Shown here: piece after piece, positions 8,246 through 15,999 of the stretch
Position numbering within the stretch: the first letter of the stretch is position 1
How the letters are laid out: each line of letters starts with the position of its first letter
Origin: JBAXTE01 sp964653595
GTDB taxonomy: Bacteria; Bacteroidota; Bacteroidia; Bacteroidales; WCHB1-69
Reading direction: 5' to 3'
Length of the DNA: 31,195 nt
NCBI GenBank assembly: GCA_964653595.1
Contig: CAZZHH010000038.1
Location: forward strand, 1 to 31,195
Made by a program: the position numbers and the translations under genes
The notes under the pieces: generated by a model
The model's database searches: none
Seen by the model: the letters and a program-made list of their open reading frames with translations, nothing else
Told to the model about the DNA's origin: nothing

Positions 8246-8263
8246 TTTGTTAGTTAGTTTCCT

Positions 8264-8271
8264 CAAAGTTA
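8264..8271 (-). promoter_or_regulatory. -7 promoter element of the slipin gene
   Basis: TAACTTTG on the minus strand matches TAnnTTTG and lies about 30 nt before the ATG at 8232. The -33 region is a T run without a clear TTTG. Confidence 0.5.
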
Positions 8272-8381
8272 TCGACTTTTTTTTAATAAAAATCTTTTTT
8301 TTTATTGAATTTTATAAATTTAACAAAAAAAAATGAGATTTTTTTTAAAAGAATCTTCTAGAGAAAATGAATGGCTTTTCT

Positions 8382-9008
8382 TTAAACTTCTTTTAAATCA
8401 CGAAGATATACCATAGTTTGTGGTCCAAGATTAAAGAGAGTGTCAAAAATGCTTACTCTGCCATCAAACGGGTTTTTGAAATCAAATACTTGAGGGTAGG
8501 GGGGGATTTTGTAATATGTTTTGCCCAATTTATGGTCGAGATGTAAGTTCCTTAAATCGGTAAACTCTTTTGGAAATGATTCGTAATTAACGGTTTTCCC
8601 AATTGTCTTTTGTATGGAGAGAATTTTTAAAATGCATTCTAAGTAACCTTCGTTTAACTCCATAAGTGTGGGCCATTTTTTTTGATAGAGTGGTTCGATG
8701 AGGTAGTTGTAGTAATCAAAGTACGGAGATTTGTTGTAAGCAGATTTTAATGCAATCCAATGGTCGTGTTGCCAAGTAGAATTGTGGTCGATGGTAATTT
8801 TATCGATAGGAGTATGAATGCCCATGGTTTTATTTATTGGAACGGTTAGGTTAAGTAACCCATTAGCGGATTGAATTACTGCTCTGTTTCGATAGCTTCG
8901 TTTTTGGAAGTTTTCATGGTGTTCCATCATTACGGTTTCGGATGACACAATTGCTTTAATATAATCGATAGGAGGAAGGTACGAAGTAGAAATTATGATA
9001 TTACTCAT
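8382..9008 (-). CDS. WbqC family protein
   Basis: A 208-aa protein resembling the WbqC-like family. It begins with a strand and the YLPPIDYIKAI segment, has the conserved HHENFQKRSYRNRAVI and LLNLTVPI core near residues 30-60, and WQHDHWIALKSAYNKSPYFDYY near 98-120. Family members occur in polysaccharide biosynthesis loci and across Bacteroidota genomes, but the biochemical role is not established, so no reaction is assigned. There is no signal peptide, hence it is probably cytoplasmic. It lies downstream of secA beyond the secA terminator; no clear promoter is seen in the 115-nt gap. Confidence 0.8.
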   Translation of the reverse strand: MSNIIISTSYLPPIDYIKAIVSSETVMMEHHENFQKRSYRNRAVIQSANGLLNLTVPINKTMGIHTPIDKITIDHNSTWQHDHWIALKSAYNKSPYFDYYNYLIEPLYQKKWPTLMELNEGYLECILKILSIQKTIGKTVNYESFPKEFTDLRNLHLDHKLGKTYYKIPPYPQVFDFKNPFDGRVSIFDTLFNLGPQTMVYLRDLKEV

Positions 9009-9055
9009 TTCAATGAAGATTTACTTGTTTTACTTAGTTATAATGATGTAGGATA

Positions 9056-9096
9056 AAAGAAAAAACAAGTCATAATTTTTTGAATATTATGACTTG
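9056..9096 (-). terminator. Rho-independent terminator of secA
   Basis: CAAGTCATAAT (9066-9076) pairs perfectly with 9086-9096 around a 9-nt loop. On the minus strand the stem is followed by TTTTTTCTTTT. It lies 28 nt after the secA stop codon. Confidence 0.85.
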
Positions 9097-9123
9097 CTTA
9101 TAAAAATCTATTAGAACATCTTG

Positions 9124-12100
9124 TTACATATTCCCGTGACAGTTTTTAAATTTTTTGCCACTACCACAAGGACAAAGGTCGTTACGCCCTACTTTTTTAT
9201 CAACATGCACTGGAGATGTTCTTTGAACTTCTGAAGTCCGTTGGTTTACAACGTCTTCACGACCTGTTTGCAATTTGTTGGATTCCATTTTTGGCAATCT
9301 AGCTTCGCTAAAGTTAGAAGTTTCTTCCATTGGAAGTTTGCCTTTATTTAGGAATGAGATGATCTCTTTATTGATACGATGCAACATCAGTTTAAAAAGT
9401 TCGAAGGATTCAAATTTATAAATCAAAAGAGGATCTTTTTGTTCATAGGATGCGTTTTGAACAGATTGTTTTAACTCATCCATTTCTCTTAAATGCTCTT
9501 TCCAAGCATCGTCTATAACCGCCAATGTGATTCCCTTTTCAATGGATGTAATTATCTCTTTTCCTTCCGATTCGTAGCATTTTTTAAGAGGTGCTATCAA
9601 TTGTAAAGTTTTGTGACCATCGTTAATAGGTAGTGCAATATTCTCGTATTTGTGACCTTCAGATAAATATACATCTTTAATTACAGGGAATGCTTTTTCA
9701 GAAAGAATCTTAGTGCGCATTTTGTAATTATTGTAGGTAGTTTGATAAAAATCCTCTAATAGTTTTGATGTTTTTTCACCATGAAATTCAGCTTCAGTGA
9801 ATGGATTTTCAATAGCAAAAGTAGAAATTACTTCTGTGTTGAAGTTTTGGAAATCTTTTCTGTCCTGATTTTCGGCAATCATGCTCTCGCAAATATCGTA
9901 AAAATTGTTGGAGATGTCGATGGATAGTTTGTCCCCGTAAAGTGCATTTCTTCGTTTATCGTAGATAGATTCTCTTTGTTTATTCATCACATCATCGTAC
10001 TCTAAGAGTCTTTTACGGATGCCAAAGTTGTTTTCTTCCACTTTACGTTGGGCTCTTTCGATGGATTTAGTAATCATGGAATGTTGAATTACTTCCCCTT
10101 CTTTAAGTCCTAAACGGTCCATGATATTTGCTATTCGATTGGATCCAAATAGACGCATCAAGTCATCTTCTAGAGAGACATAGAATTGCGATGAACCAGG
10201 GTCTCCTTGACGTCCAGCACGACCTCTAAGCTGACGGTCGACACGCCTAGAATCATGTCTTTCTGTTCCAATAATTGCTAATCCACCAATATCTTTAACT
10301 CCTGCACCCAGTTTTATATCCGTTCCACGACCGGCCATGTTTGTGGATATGGTAACTGCTCCAATTTGTCCGGCTTTTGCTACAATATCTGCTTCGCGTT
10401 GATGTAGTTTAGCATTTAATACAGTGTGTTCAATTTTTCTGAGGGTAAGCATCCTGCTAATAAGTTCCGAAATTTCTACAGAGGTAGTACCTACTAGAAC
10501 AGGAACCCCTTTTTTGTTTAGCTCAATAATCTCTTCCAGGACTGCATTATACTTTTCTCTTTTTGTTTTGAAGATAAAATCCTCTTTATCAACTCTGGTT
10601 ATCGGTTTATTTGTAGGTATTACTACCACATCTAATTTGTAAATATCCCAAAACTCTCCAGATTCAGTTTCCGCAGTTCCAGTCATACCTGCCAGTTTGT
10701 TGTACATTCTAAAGTAGTTTTGAAGCGTAATCGTAGCATAAGTTTGAGTTGCTGCTTCTACTTTTACATTTTCTTTTGCCTCTATTGCTTGGTGTAAGCC
10801 ATCTGAATATCGCCTACCCTCCATGATACGACCGGTTTGCTCATCTACAATTTTAATTTTATTCTCCATGATTACATACTCGATGTCTTTTTCAAATAGA
10901 GTGTATGCTTTCATTAATTGTTGAATGGTGTGCAATCTTTCCGAGGCTATTGAAAATTCGCGGTATAATTCGTTTTTTGCTTCAATTCGTTCTTGTGAAC
11001 TTAAATTTTGCTTCTCTAATTCAGCAATACCAGCTCCAACATCCGGGATGATAAACAGTTTTTTTTGTTCTGCATTTATGGATACTAAGTCGATTCCCTT
11101 ATCCATGATATCTACTGAGTTTAGCTTTTCGTCTATCACAAAGAAAAGCTCATCATCGATAATGTGCATGTTTTTGTTTTGCTCGGCCATGTAAAAACCT
11201 TCGGTCTTCAAGAGCAATTGTTTCATGCCAGGTTCGCTTAAAAATTTTATTAGAGCTTTGTTCTTTGGAAGTCCTCTGTGGGCCGTAAATAGAAGTTTTG
11301 CTCCTTCTTTATATTGATCAGAATTTTCGGGGTATGCTAGTAATGTTTTGGCTTCAGCTAGAAGTTTGGTTACTAAATTTCGTTGATTTGTGTATAGTTT
11401 TTCAACAATTGGTTTGTAGTTGTCAAACTCTTGTTGATCTCCTTTTGGTGTTGGACCAGAGATGATTAAAGGGGTTCTTGCATCGTCAATCAACACTGAA
11501 TCTACTTCATCTACTATGGCAAAATTATGAGGGCGTTGTACAATTTCTAATACATTTCTAGCCATGTTATCACGAAGGTAATCAAATCCAAATTCGTTAT
11601 TTGTGCCATAGGTGATATCTGCTAAGTAAGCTGATTTTCGCTCCTCGCTGTTCGGTTCATGTTTGTCAATACAATCCACGGTTAATCCGTGGAATTCAAA
11701 AATTGGTGCCATCCATTCGGAGTCACGGCGAGCTAAATAATCATTTACAGTAACTAAATGAACGCCTTTGCCTGGAAGCGCATTTAAAAATACAGGTAAA
11801 GTTGCCACCAACGTTTTACCCTCTCCAGTCGCCATTTCAGCGATTTTGCCTTGATGAAGTATAATCCCACCAATAAATTGAACATCATAGTGGCACATAT
11901 CCCATACAATCTCAGTACCTCCAGCAATCCAGCGGTTTTTCCAACGAGCTTTGTCTCCAATAATTTCTACATTTGCTTTTTTTGCAGCCAGACTTCTGTC
12001 GAAATCGTTAGCGGTTACTTCTACTATTTCATTTTCTTTAAAACGGGATGCTGTTTCTCTGACCAAAGCAAATACTTCGGGTAAAATCTGATTTAATACC

Positions 12101-12405
12101 TCTTGCGATTTTTGGTAGGATTGTTTTTTTAGCTGATCTAAAGTTCTGTAAAGTTCTTCTTTTTCATCGATGGGCATTTCGTACTCAGTATCCAGACGAT
12201 TTTGAATAGTCTTTATTTCGTCCTCTTCTTCTGCTATGTAGTTTGCAATTTTGGTTTTAAATTCAATCGTTTTTGCTCTAAGTTCATCGTTGGTGAAATT
12301 TTTTATTACCTTGTGTGCTTCGATGCATTCGGATAGTATTGGTTTGATTGCTTTAATGTCTTTTTCTGACTTGGTGCCAAAGATCTTTTGTATTAGGGAA
12401 GCCAT
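9124..12405 (-). CDS. secA: Preprotein translocase ATPase SecA
   Basis: A 1093-aa motor of the Sec pathway, which drives unfolded preproteins through SecYEG by ATP hydrolysis. Walker A is at about residue 190 (MATGEGKTLVATLP) and Walker B at about 298 (VDEVDSVLIDDARTPLIISGP). The helicase motif VI region contains TNMAGRGTDI and later QLRGRAGRQGDPG. The C-terminus (about 1074-1090) has the SEC-C zinc motif CPCGSGKKFKNCH, which binds SecB or ribosomes in other species. It is much longer than E. coli SecA (901 aa). The extra length sits mainly after residue 320, in a segment with NQRNLVTKLLAEAK and HRGLPKNKALIKF, as is usual for Bacteroidota. It has its own promoter element and terminator, so it is probably monocistronic. 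Confidence 0.98.
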   Translation of the reverse strand: MASLIQKIFGTKSEKDIKAIKPILSECIEAHKVIKNFTNDELRAKTIEFKTKIANYIAEEEDEIKTIQNRLDTEYEMPIDEKEELYRTLDQLKKQSYQKSQEVLNQILPEVFALVRETASRFKENEIVEVTANDFDRSLAAKKANVEIIGDKARWKNRWIAGGTEIVWDMCHYDVQFIGGIILHQGKIAEMATGEGKTLVATLPVFLNALPGKGVHLVTVNDYLARRDSEWMAPIFEFHGLTVDCIDKHEPNSEERKSAYLADITYGTNNEFGFDYLRDNMARNVLEIVQRPHNFAIVDEVDSVLIDDARTPLIISGPTPKGDQQEFDNYKPIVEKLYTNQRNLVTKLLAEAKTLLAYPENSDQYKEGAKLLFTAHRGLPKNKALIKFLSEPGMKQLLLKTEGFYMAEQNKNMHIIDDELFFVIDEKLNSVDIMDKGIDLVSINAEQKKLFIIPDVGAGIAELEKQNLSSQERIEAKNELYREFSIASERLHTIQQLMKAYTLFEKDIEYVIMENKIKIVDEQTGRIMEGRRYSDGLHQAIEAKENVKVEAATQTYATITLQNYFRMYNKLAGMTGTAETESGEFWDIYKLDVVVIPTNKPITRVDKEDFIFKTKREKYNAVLEEIIELNKKGVPVLVGTTSVEISELISRMLTLRKIEHTVLNAKLHQREADIVAKAGQIGAVTISTNMAGRGTDIKLGAGVKDIGGLAIIGTERHDSRRVDRQLRGRAGRQGDPGSSQFYVSLEDDLMRLFGSNRIANIMDRLGLKEGEVIQHSMITKSIERAQRKVEENNFGIRKRLLEYDDVMNKQRESIYDKRRNALYGDKLSIDISNNFYDICESMIAENQDRKDFQNFNTEVISTFAIENPFTEAEFHGEKTSKLLEDFYQTTYNNYKMRTKILSEKAFPVIKDVYLSEGHKYENIALPINDGHKTLQLIAPLKKCYESEGKEIITSIEKGITLAVIDDAWKEHLREMDELKQSVQNASYEQKDPLLIYKFESFELFKLMLHRINKEIISFLNKGKLPMEETSNFSEARLPKMESNKLQTGREDVVNQRTSEVQRTSPVHVDKKVGRNDLCPCGSGKKFKNCHGNM

Positions 12406-12443
12406 TTTATTTTAGTTTATTGTTTGTTAATGTATATATCTTG

Positions 12444-12451
12444 CAAATTTA
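12444..12451 (-). promoter_or_regulatory. -7 promoter element of secA
   Basis: TAAATTTG on the minus strand fits TAnnTTTG, 38 nt before the secA ATG and downstream of the terminator of the preceding gene. No clear -33 TTTG is seen at the expected distance. Confidence 0.5.
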
Positions 12452-12490
12452 ATGAAAATGATGGACTTTTGTGTTGTTTTTGGTATTAAA

Positions 12491-12519
12491 TAAAAAAAAA
12501 AGAGGCAATTGCCTCTTCC
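12491..12519 (-). terminator. Rho-independent terminator of the DUF2795 gene
   Basis: The 18-bp perfect palindrome AAGAGGCAATTGCCTCTT (12500-12517) is followed on the minus strand by a run of nine to ten T. It starts 8 nt after the stop codon of the DUF2795 gene. Confidence 0.88.
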
Positions 12520-12526
12520 AATTTTT

Positions 12527-12748
12527 TTAATACTCATCTTCATGAAAGAAGAAGTCCTCTTTAGTTGGGTAATCGGTCCAAATATCTTCTATGCTTTCGT
12601 ATATTTCTCCCTCATCTTCAATTTCTCGAAGATTTTCTATTACTTCGTGAGGTAATCCTGTGCGAGTTGCATAATCGATTAACTCATCTTTTGTTGCTGG
12701 CCAAGGTGCATCTTCTAGTTTTGAAGCTAATTCTAATGTCCAATACAT
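12527..12748 (-). CDS. DUF2795 domain-containing small acidic protein
   Basis: A 73-aa, strongly acidic protein (MYWTLELASKLEDAPWPATK at the N-terminus, a TGLPHEVIENLREIED core and an Asp/Glu-rich tail) that fits the DUF2795 family of short helical proteins. The function is unknown. From memory, this short gene often lies beside secA in Bacteroidota; here it is directly upstream of secA on the same strand. Its own strong promoter and terminator argue for a separate transcript. An overlapping plus-strand reading frame is considered a shadow. Confidence 0.8.
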   Translation of the reverse strand: MYWTLELASKLEDAPWPATKDELIDYATRTGLPHEVIENLREIEDEGEIYESIEDIWTDYPTKEDFFFHEDEY

Positions 12749-12783
12749 ACTTATTCAATTTTTTAGTTTTTCAAAAAGTGGCG

Positions 12784-12815
12784 CAAAGATAGTACTATTA
12801 TTATTCTAAGTCAAG
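12784..12815 (-). promoter_or_regulatory. Bacteroidota sigma-A promoter of the DUF2795 gene
   Basis: On the minus strand TTG is followed after 20 nt by TATCTTTG (plus 12784-12791), an excellent match to the -33/-7 consensus. The implied start lies about 30 nt before the ATG at 12748. Confidence 0.75.
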
Positions 12816-12932
12816 TATTTTTTTGATTTTATTAATATTTTTATAATCAAATATCTGTCTTTGCACCTACTGAAGTCGTTTTAAAGCATGGTTAAGATGC
12901 TTCCAATTGTTTTTTAAGTATTTGTTTTTTAT

Positions 12933-14096
12933 TTATAGCGCTTTATCTAAAATTTGTTTACTTATTTCTATCGATAAATCTTTGGTTTCCGAAAGTTTAG
13001 TCATCCCGTGCAATTGGAGTTGATTGAGAATGTTTGGCAAATCGTTGGAAGTTATTCCATATTCTGAAAGGTGTGTTTTTATCCCTAAACTTTCAAAGAA
13101 ATTTCTTGTTTTTTGAATTGCTAAATCGATTTTTTCCTCATCACTACCACTGTTGATTTGCCAAACTCTTTCTGCAAACTGTATAATTTTATCTCTTTTT
13201 TGATCGCGTCTCACATCTAATAGAGCAGGTAGGATAATTGCTAGGGTTTGCGCATGGTCAATACCAAATAAAGCTGTAATTTCATGTCCAATCATGTGCG
13301 TAGCCCAATCTTGGGGTACGCCTACTGCAATAATCCCATTTAGCGCCATGGTTGCAGCCCATATTAAGTTTGCACGTGCATCGTAGTTATTTGCTTCTTG
13401 TATATTTGCTGGTCCAATTTCTATTAATGTTTGCATGATTCCTTCCGACATTCTATCTTGAATTTTTGCATCTACTGGATATGTAATATATTGTTCCGCA
13501 ACATGTACAAATGCATCAATAACTCCGTTAGCTACTTGAATTTTTGGTAAAGTAAATGTGTCAGTTGGGTCAAGAATCGAAAATTGAGGATAGGTCATTT
13601 CACTCGATACAACGTATTTCCCGTGATTATAACTAATAACTGCTCCCGAATTCATTTCAGATCCTGTTGCTGGCAAAGTCAGAACGGTTCCAAAAGCAAC
13701 TGGTTTGTCTATCATTTTTCTTGGAATTGGCTTGCCAAATTTTAAAAGGTCTACTCCATCTCCATTGTAATAAGAAACTAAACTGATGAATTTGGTCCCA
13801 TCTATCACCGATCCTCCACCTACCGCCATGATAAAATCGATGTTGTATTCCCTAACCATCGATGCTGCCTTCATTAAGGTTTCATATCGGGGATTGGGTT
13901 CAATGCCACCAAATATAAATACTTTTCTAGATCCTAGCTTTTCTTTTACTTTATCTATTAACCCGCTTCTTTGAGCACTTCCACCTCCAAATGTGATTAA
14001 TACTCTTGCATCGGATGGTATGTGCTTGTCAAGCATATCCAGCCTGTTTTTCCCAAAAAATATCCTTGTAGGATTGTAAAAATCAAAATTATACAT
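12933..14096 (-). CDS. YqhD-type iron-containing (group III) NAD(P)-dependent alcohol dehydrogenase
   Basis: A 387-aa enzyme when started at the ATG at 14096 (MYNFDFYNPTRIFFGK), the same length as E. coli YqhD. An upstream in-frame GTG at 14135 would add 13 residues that do not look like the family. The Rossmann-like nucleotide site is seen as GGGSVIDGTKFI. Metal ligands are expected in GVIDAFVHVAEQY (Asp and His) and in GHEITALFGIDHAQTLAI (two His). The family reduces aldehydes, butanal or similar, with NADPH; E. coli YqhD detoxifies short-chain aldehydes. The exact substrate and the metal (Fe or Zn) cannot be read here. The gene stands alone, with no clear promoter motif and only a weak 6-bp hairpin about 30 nt after the stop. 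Confidence 0.9.
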   Translation of the reverse strand: MYNFDFYNPTRIFFGKNRLDMLDKHIPSDARVLITFGGGSAQRSGLIDKVKEKLGSRKVFIFGGIEPNPRYETLMKAASMVREYNIDFIMAVGGGSVIDGTKFISLVSYYNGDGVDLLKFGKPIPRKMIDKPVAFGTVLTLPATGSEMNSGAVISYNHGKYVVSSEMTYPQFSILDPTDTFTLPKIQVANGVIDAFVHVAEQYITYPVDAKIQDRMSEGIMQTLIEIGPANIQEANNYDARANLIWAATMALNGIIAVGVPQDWATHMIGHEITALFGIDHAQTLAIILPALLDVRRDQKRDKIIQFAERVWQINSGSDEEKIDLAIQKTRNFFESLGIKTHLSEYGITSNDLPNILNQLQLHGMTKLSETKDLSIEISKQILDKAL

Positions 14097-14261
14097 ATCT
14101 TTTAATGTTTTGATGTTTGTTATTTTAGTTGCCACGATGAGTGATGTTTTTTATTAGGAAGGTTATTTTATACGTAACAAATAGAAACGTTTTTTTGTTC
14201 GTCTAATCAATTTTTGTTAAATAATAATTTTAATCAAATGAGTTTTGGTTGATTAATAATC

Positions 14262-14290
14262 GAAGAGCAACCTAACCATGGTTGCTCTTC
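14262..14290 (-). terminator. Hairpin terminator after the Spy/CpxP-like gene
   Basis: A perfect 11-bp stem (GAAGAGCAACC, 14262-14272, pairing with 14280-14290) with a 7-nt loop, 8 nt after the end of the last gene of the ECF module. The T tract on the minus strand is poor (GATTATTAATC), so termination may be incomplete. Confidence 0.65.
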
Positions 14291-14297
14291 AATCTTG

Positions 14298-14798
14298 TTA
14301 TTTTTTATTTTTTCTTTCTTCCATTTTAAGTCTTTTTTTCTCTTTGGCTTTTTTTAAAAAGTCTTTTTTAAATTCAACTTCTGCTTCTTTTAATTTAACT
14401 ACTTTTTGGATGGGTAAGGCCGTTTGATACTTCAGCGTATATTCTTTTTCTAGATCAAGGAGACTTTGTTTATGTTCAAATTGTGATTTCATTAATTCTG
14501 CACTCTCTTCTTTCGATAATTCGGAGGTAGATTTGCTTCGTAGTGTTTTATTTTTTTTTGCATGTGACTGCTTTAACTCTTTTATTTTTTGATGATATTC
14601 TTTGTGAAGTGGCCAAAATTTTTCTGCTTCAACCGATGTAAGACTTAGAAAGTTGTTGTAAAATACTATCCTATCTGCATCTAGTTGTTCTTTTCTCTCT
14701 TTTAATCTCTCTTTTGCTTTGGGATTTCTTTGTCCATAAAGTTGACCAGATATGGCTGTTATCAGTATTAGGATAACACATGTGATTTTTGTTTTCAT
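14298..14798 (-). CDS. Periplasmic Spy/CpxP-like sensor protein of the ECF module
   Basis: A 166-aa exported protein with a signal peptide (residues 1-22, ending near SGQLYGQ). The rest is almost entirely helical and very rich in Lys and Glu, with TSVEAEKFWPLHKEYHQKIK near residue 53 and a basic C-terminus (KKRLKMEERKNKK). This pattern matches the small LTxx-type helical periplasmic proteins often annotated in Flavobacteriia as sensor of ECF-type sigma factor, which resemble Spy/CpxP chaperones. It is the third gene after the sigma factor and the membrane protein, with 78 nt before it. A role in sensing envelope conditions or binding misfolded proteins is inferred from that context. Confidence 0.7.
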   Translation of the reverse strand: MKTKITCVILILITAISGQLYGQRNPKAKERLKERKEQLDADRIVFYNNFLSLTSVEAEKFWPLHKEYHQKIKELKQSHAKKNKTLRSKSTSELSKEESAELMKSQFEHKQSLLDLEKEYTLKYQTALPIQKVVKLKEAEVEFKKDFLKKAKEKKRLKMEERKNKK

Positions 14799-14876
14799 AC
14801 GTTTGATTTTTAAAATTTATAGATTTTTAGCAAGTTGCCCTTGCAAATAGTTACCAGTTCCTTATTCAATTGGTTT

Positions 14877-15299
14877 TTATATGTCAGAAATTTCAATCAA
14901 TTCTAATAACTCTTCATCATTTAAATTTAACTCTTCCGCAAAATCAAGAATCTCGTTGTTTATTGATTCCTCCGAATTGCTTGCTTGGTCTATTTCGTTC
15001 AAATGAGTAATAGTTTTCGGAAGTCCGATGTCGGAATCTTTATTTGCAATTTCTGCAAAATATTTTGTATTTTCTATGGATTTATTATTTGATACCACAA
15101 AATAGATTATCCATGATATTCCCACGATTAAAAGGAGAGAAGCTGCAAGGGACAATAGTTTTCTGTTGAGAGAAATAGTGTTTGTATGAGTGCTTGTTTT
15201 TTTCATAACACTCTTTTCCAGCTCTTCAAAATAGTTTTCTGGTATTTTAAACCCAGATTTTTTAGGATCGAAATTATCGTCTTGAAGTTTCATTTTCAT
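14877..15299 (-). CDS. Single-pass membrane protein, probable anti-sigma factor
   Basis: A 140-aa protein with a short N-terminal cytoplasmic part containing FKIPENYFEELE (residues 17-28), a motif common in small membrane proteins encoded after ECF sigma genes in Bacteroidota. One membrane helix follows (about 47-69), then an acidic C-terminal tail with LNLNDEELLELIEISDI. No classical zinc anti-sigma motif (HxxxCxxC) is present. It lies 48 nt after the sigma gene in the same direction, so an anti-sigma role is inferred from position and topology only. The start could equally be the ATG two codons later. Confidence 0.6.
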   Translation of the reverse strand: MKMKLQDDNFDPKKSGFKIPENYFEELEKSVMKKTSTHTNTISLNRKLLSLAASLLLIVGISWIIYFVVSNNKSIENTKYFAEIANKDSDIGLPKTITHLNEIDQASNSEESINNEILDFAEELNLNDEELLELIEISDI

Positions 15300-15347
15300 C
15301 TTTTTTTAAAACTAACTGGATGTTTGACAAATTATCAATCCATAAGT

Positions 15348-15902
15348 TTAAAGTTCTCTAATTTTTTTTTCAATTTTAGAGGTTGCATGATGATAGGTTG
15401 CTTTTAAGGCACCAATAGAAGTGCCCAGTGATTCAGACATTCTTTCGTAGGGCATGTTGTCGTAATACCGCAATAAAAACACTTGTCGTTGCTTGGGTGG
15501 AAGAGTGAGGATTGCTTTTTGAAGCTTGTTTTCAATTTCTGTTCCACTAAATACATTGGGATCCGAAATTTTATGGATTAGTATCGACTCGTAATCGTGA
15601 AATGATAACGCTGCCTTAATCTTTTTAGATTTTATAAAATTCAAAGTTTCGTTGGCAGTAATTTTAAATATCCACGATGATAGTTTGGCTTCTCCTTTAA
15701 AGTGGATAAGTCCATTCCATATTTTGATGAAAACATTTTGGGTTATATCGTCGGCATCTTCATGGTCTACAACCATTCTACGTGCATGCCAATACACCTT
15801 TTTGTGATATCTATTAAAAAGAATTTTAAAAGATTCTGAAGTGTTGTTTTTGGTAAATAGAAGTTCTAGGATATCTTGATCTTCATTCATATTCAATATC
15901 AT
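15348..15902 (-). CDS. ECF-type RNA polymerase sigma factor (sigma-70 family)
   Basis: A 184-aa ECF sigma factor. Region 2 covers about residues 20-90 (FNRYHKKVYWHARRMV, then DADDITQNVFIKIWN and LSSWIFKITANETLNF). Region 4 covers about 127-184 (LPPKQRQVFLLRYYDNMPYE, then GTSIGALKATYHHA) and carries the helix-turn-helix that reads the -35 element. The length is normal. It heads a three-gene module with a membrane anti-sigma-like protein and a Spy/CpxP-like periplasmic protein, suggesting response to an envelope signal. A second ATG lies four codons in and cannot be excluded. A 19-bp inverted repeat occupies most of its upstream region and no TAnnTTTG element is present, which fits autoregulation or use of a different promoter type. 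Confidence 0.93.
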   Translation of the reverse strand: MILNMNEDQDILELLFTKNNTSESFKILFNRYHKKVYWHARRMVVDHEDADDITQNVFIKIWNGLIHFKGEAKLSSWIFKITANETLNFIKSKKIKAALSFHDYESILIHKISDPNVFSGTEIENKLQKAILTLPPKQRQVFLLRYYDNMPYERMSESLGTSIGALKATYHHATSKIEKKIREL

Positions 15903-15919
15903 TATCCCAGAGTGTGTAA

Positions 15920-15983
15920 CTTGGTTTTTGAATTTTTACTTTAAGATAGTGCCTAATAGGATGATAAAAATTCAAAAACCAAG
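15920..15983. repeat. 19-bp perfect inverted repeat upstream of the ECF sigma gene
   Basis: CTTGGTTTTTGAATTTTTA (15920-15938) is repeated in perfect inverted form at 15965-15983 around a 26-nt spacer. It fills most of the 97-nt gap between the end of the transketolase C-terminal gene (16000) and the sigma factor start (15902). It could form a long AT-rich hairpin that ends the transketolase transcript, although no T tract follows, or it could be a dyad operator for the sigma operon. Confidence 0.85.
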
Positions 15984-15999
15984 AGGATAATTCTGGAAA

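Noticed and set aside
12884..12902. 6-bp hairpin after the alcohol dehydrogenase gene
   Set aside because: The stem is short and no T run follows on the minus strand, so it was not listed as a terminator.
14097..14135. 13-residue N-terminal extension of the alcohol dehydrogenase from a GTG start
   Set aside because: The family begins at the MYNFDFYNP-type sequence, and starting at 14096 gives 387 aa, the length of E. coli YqhD.
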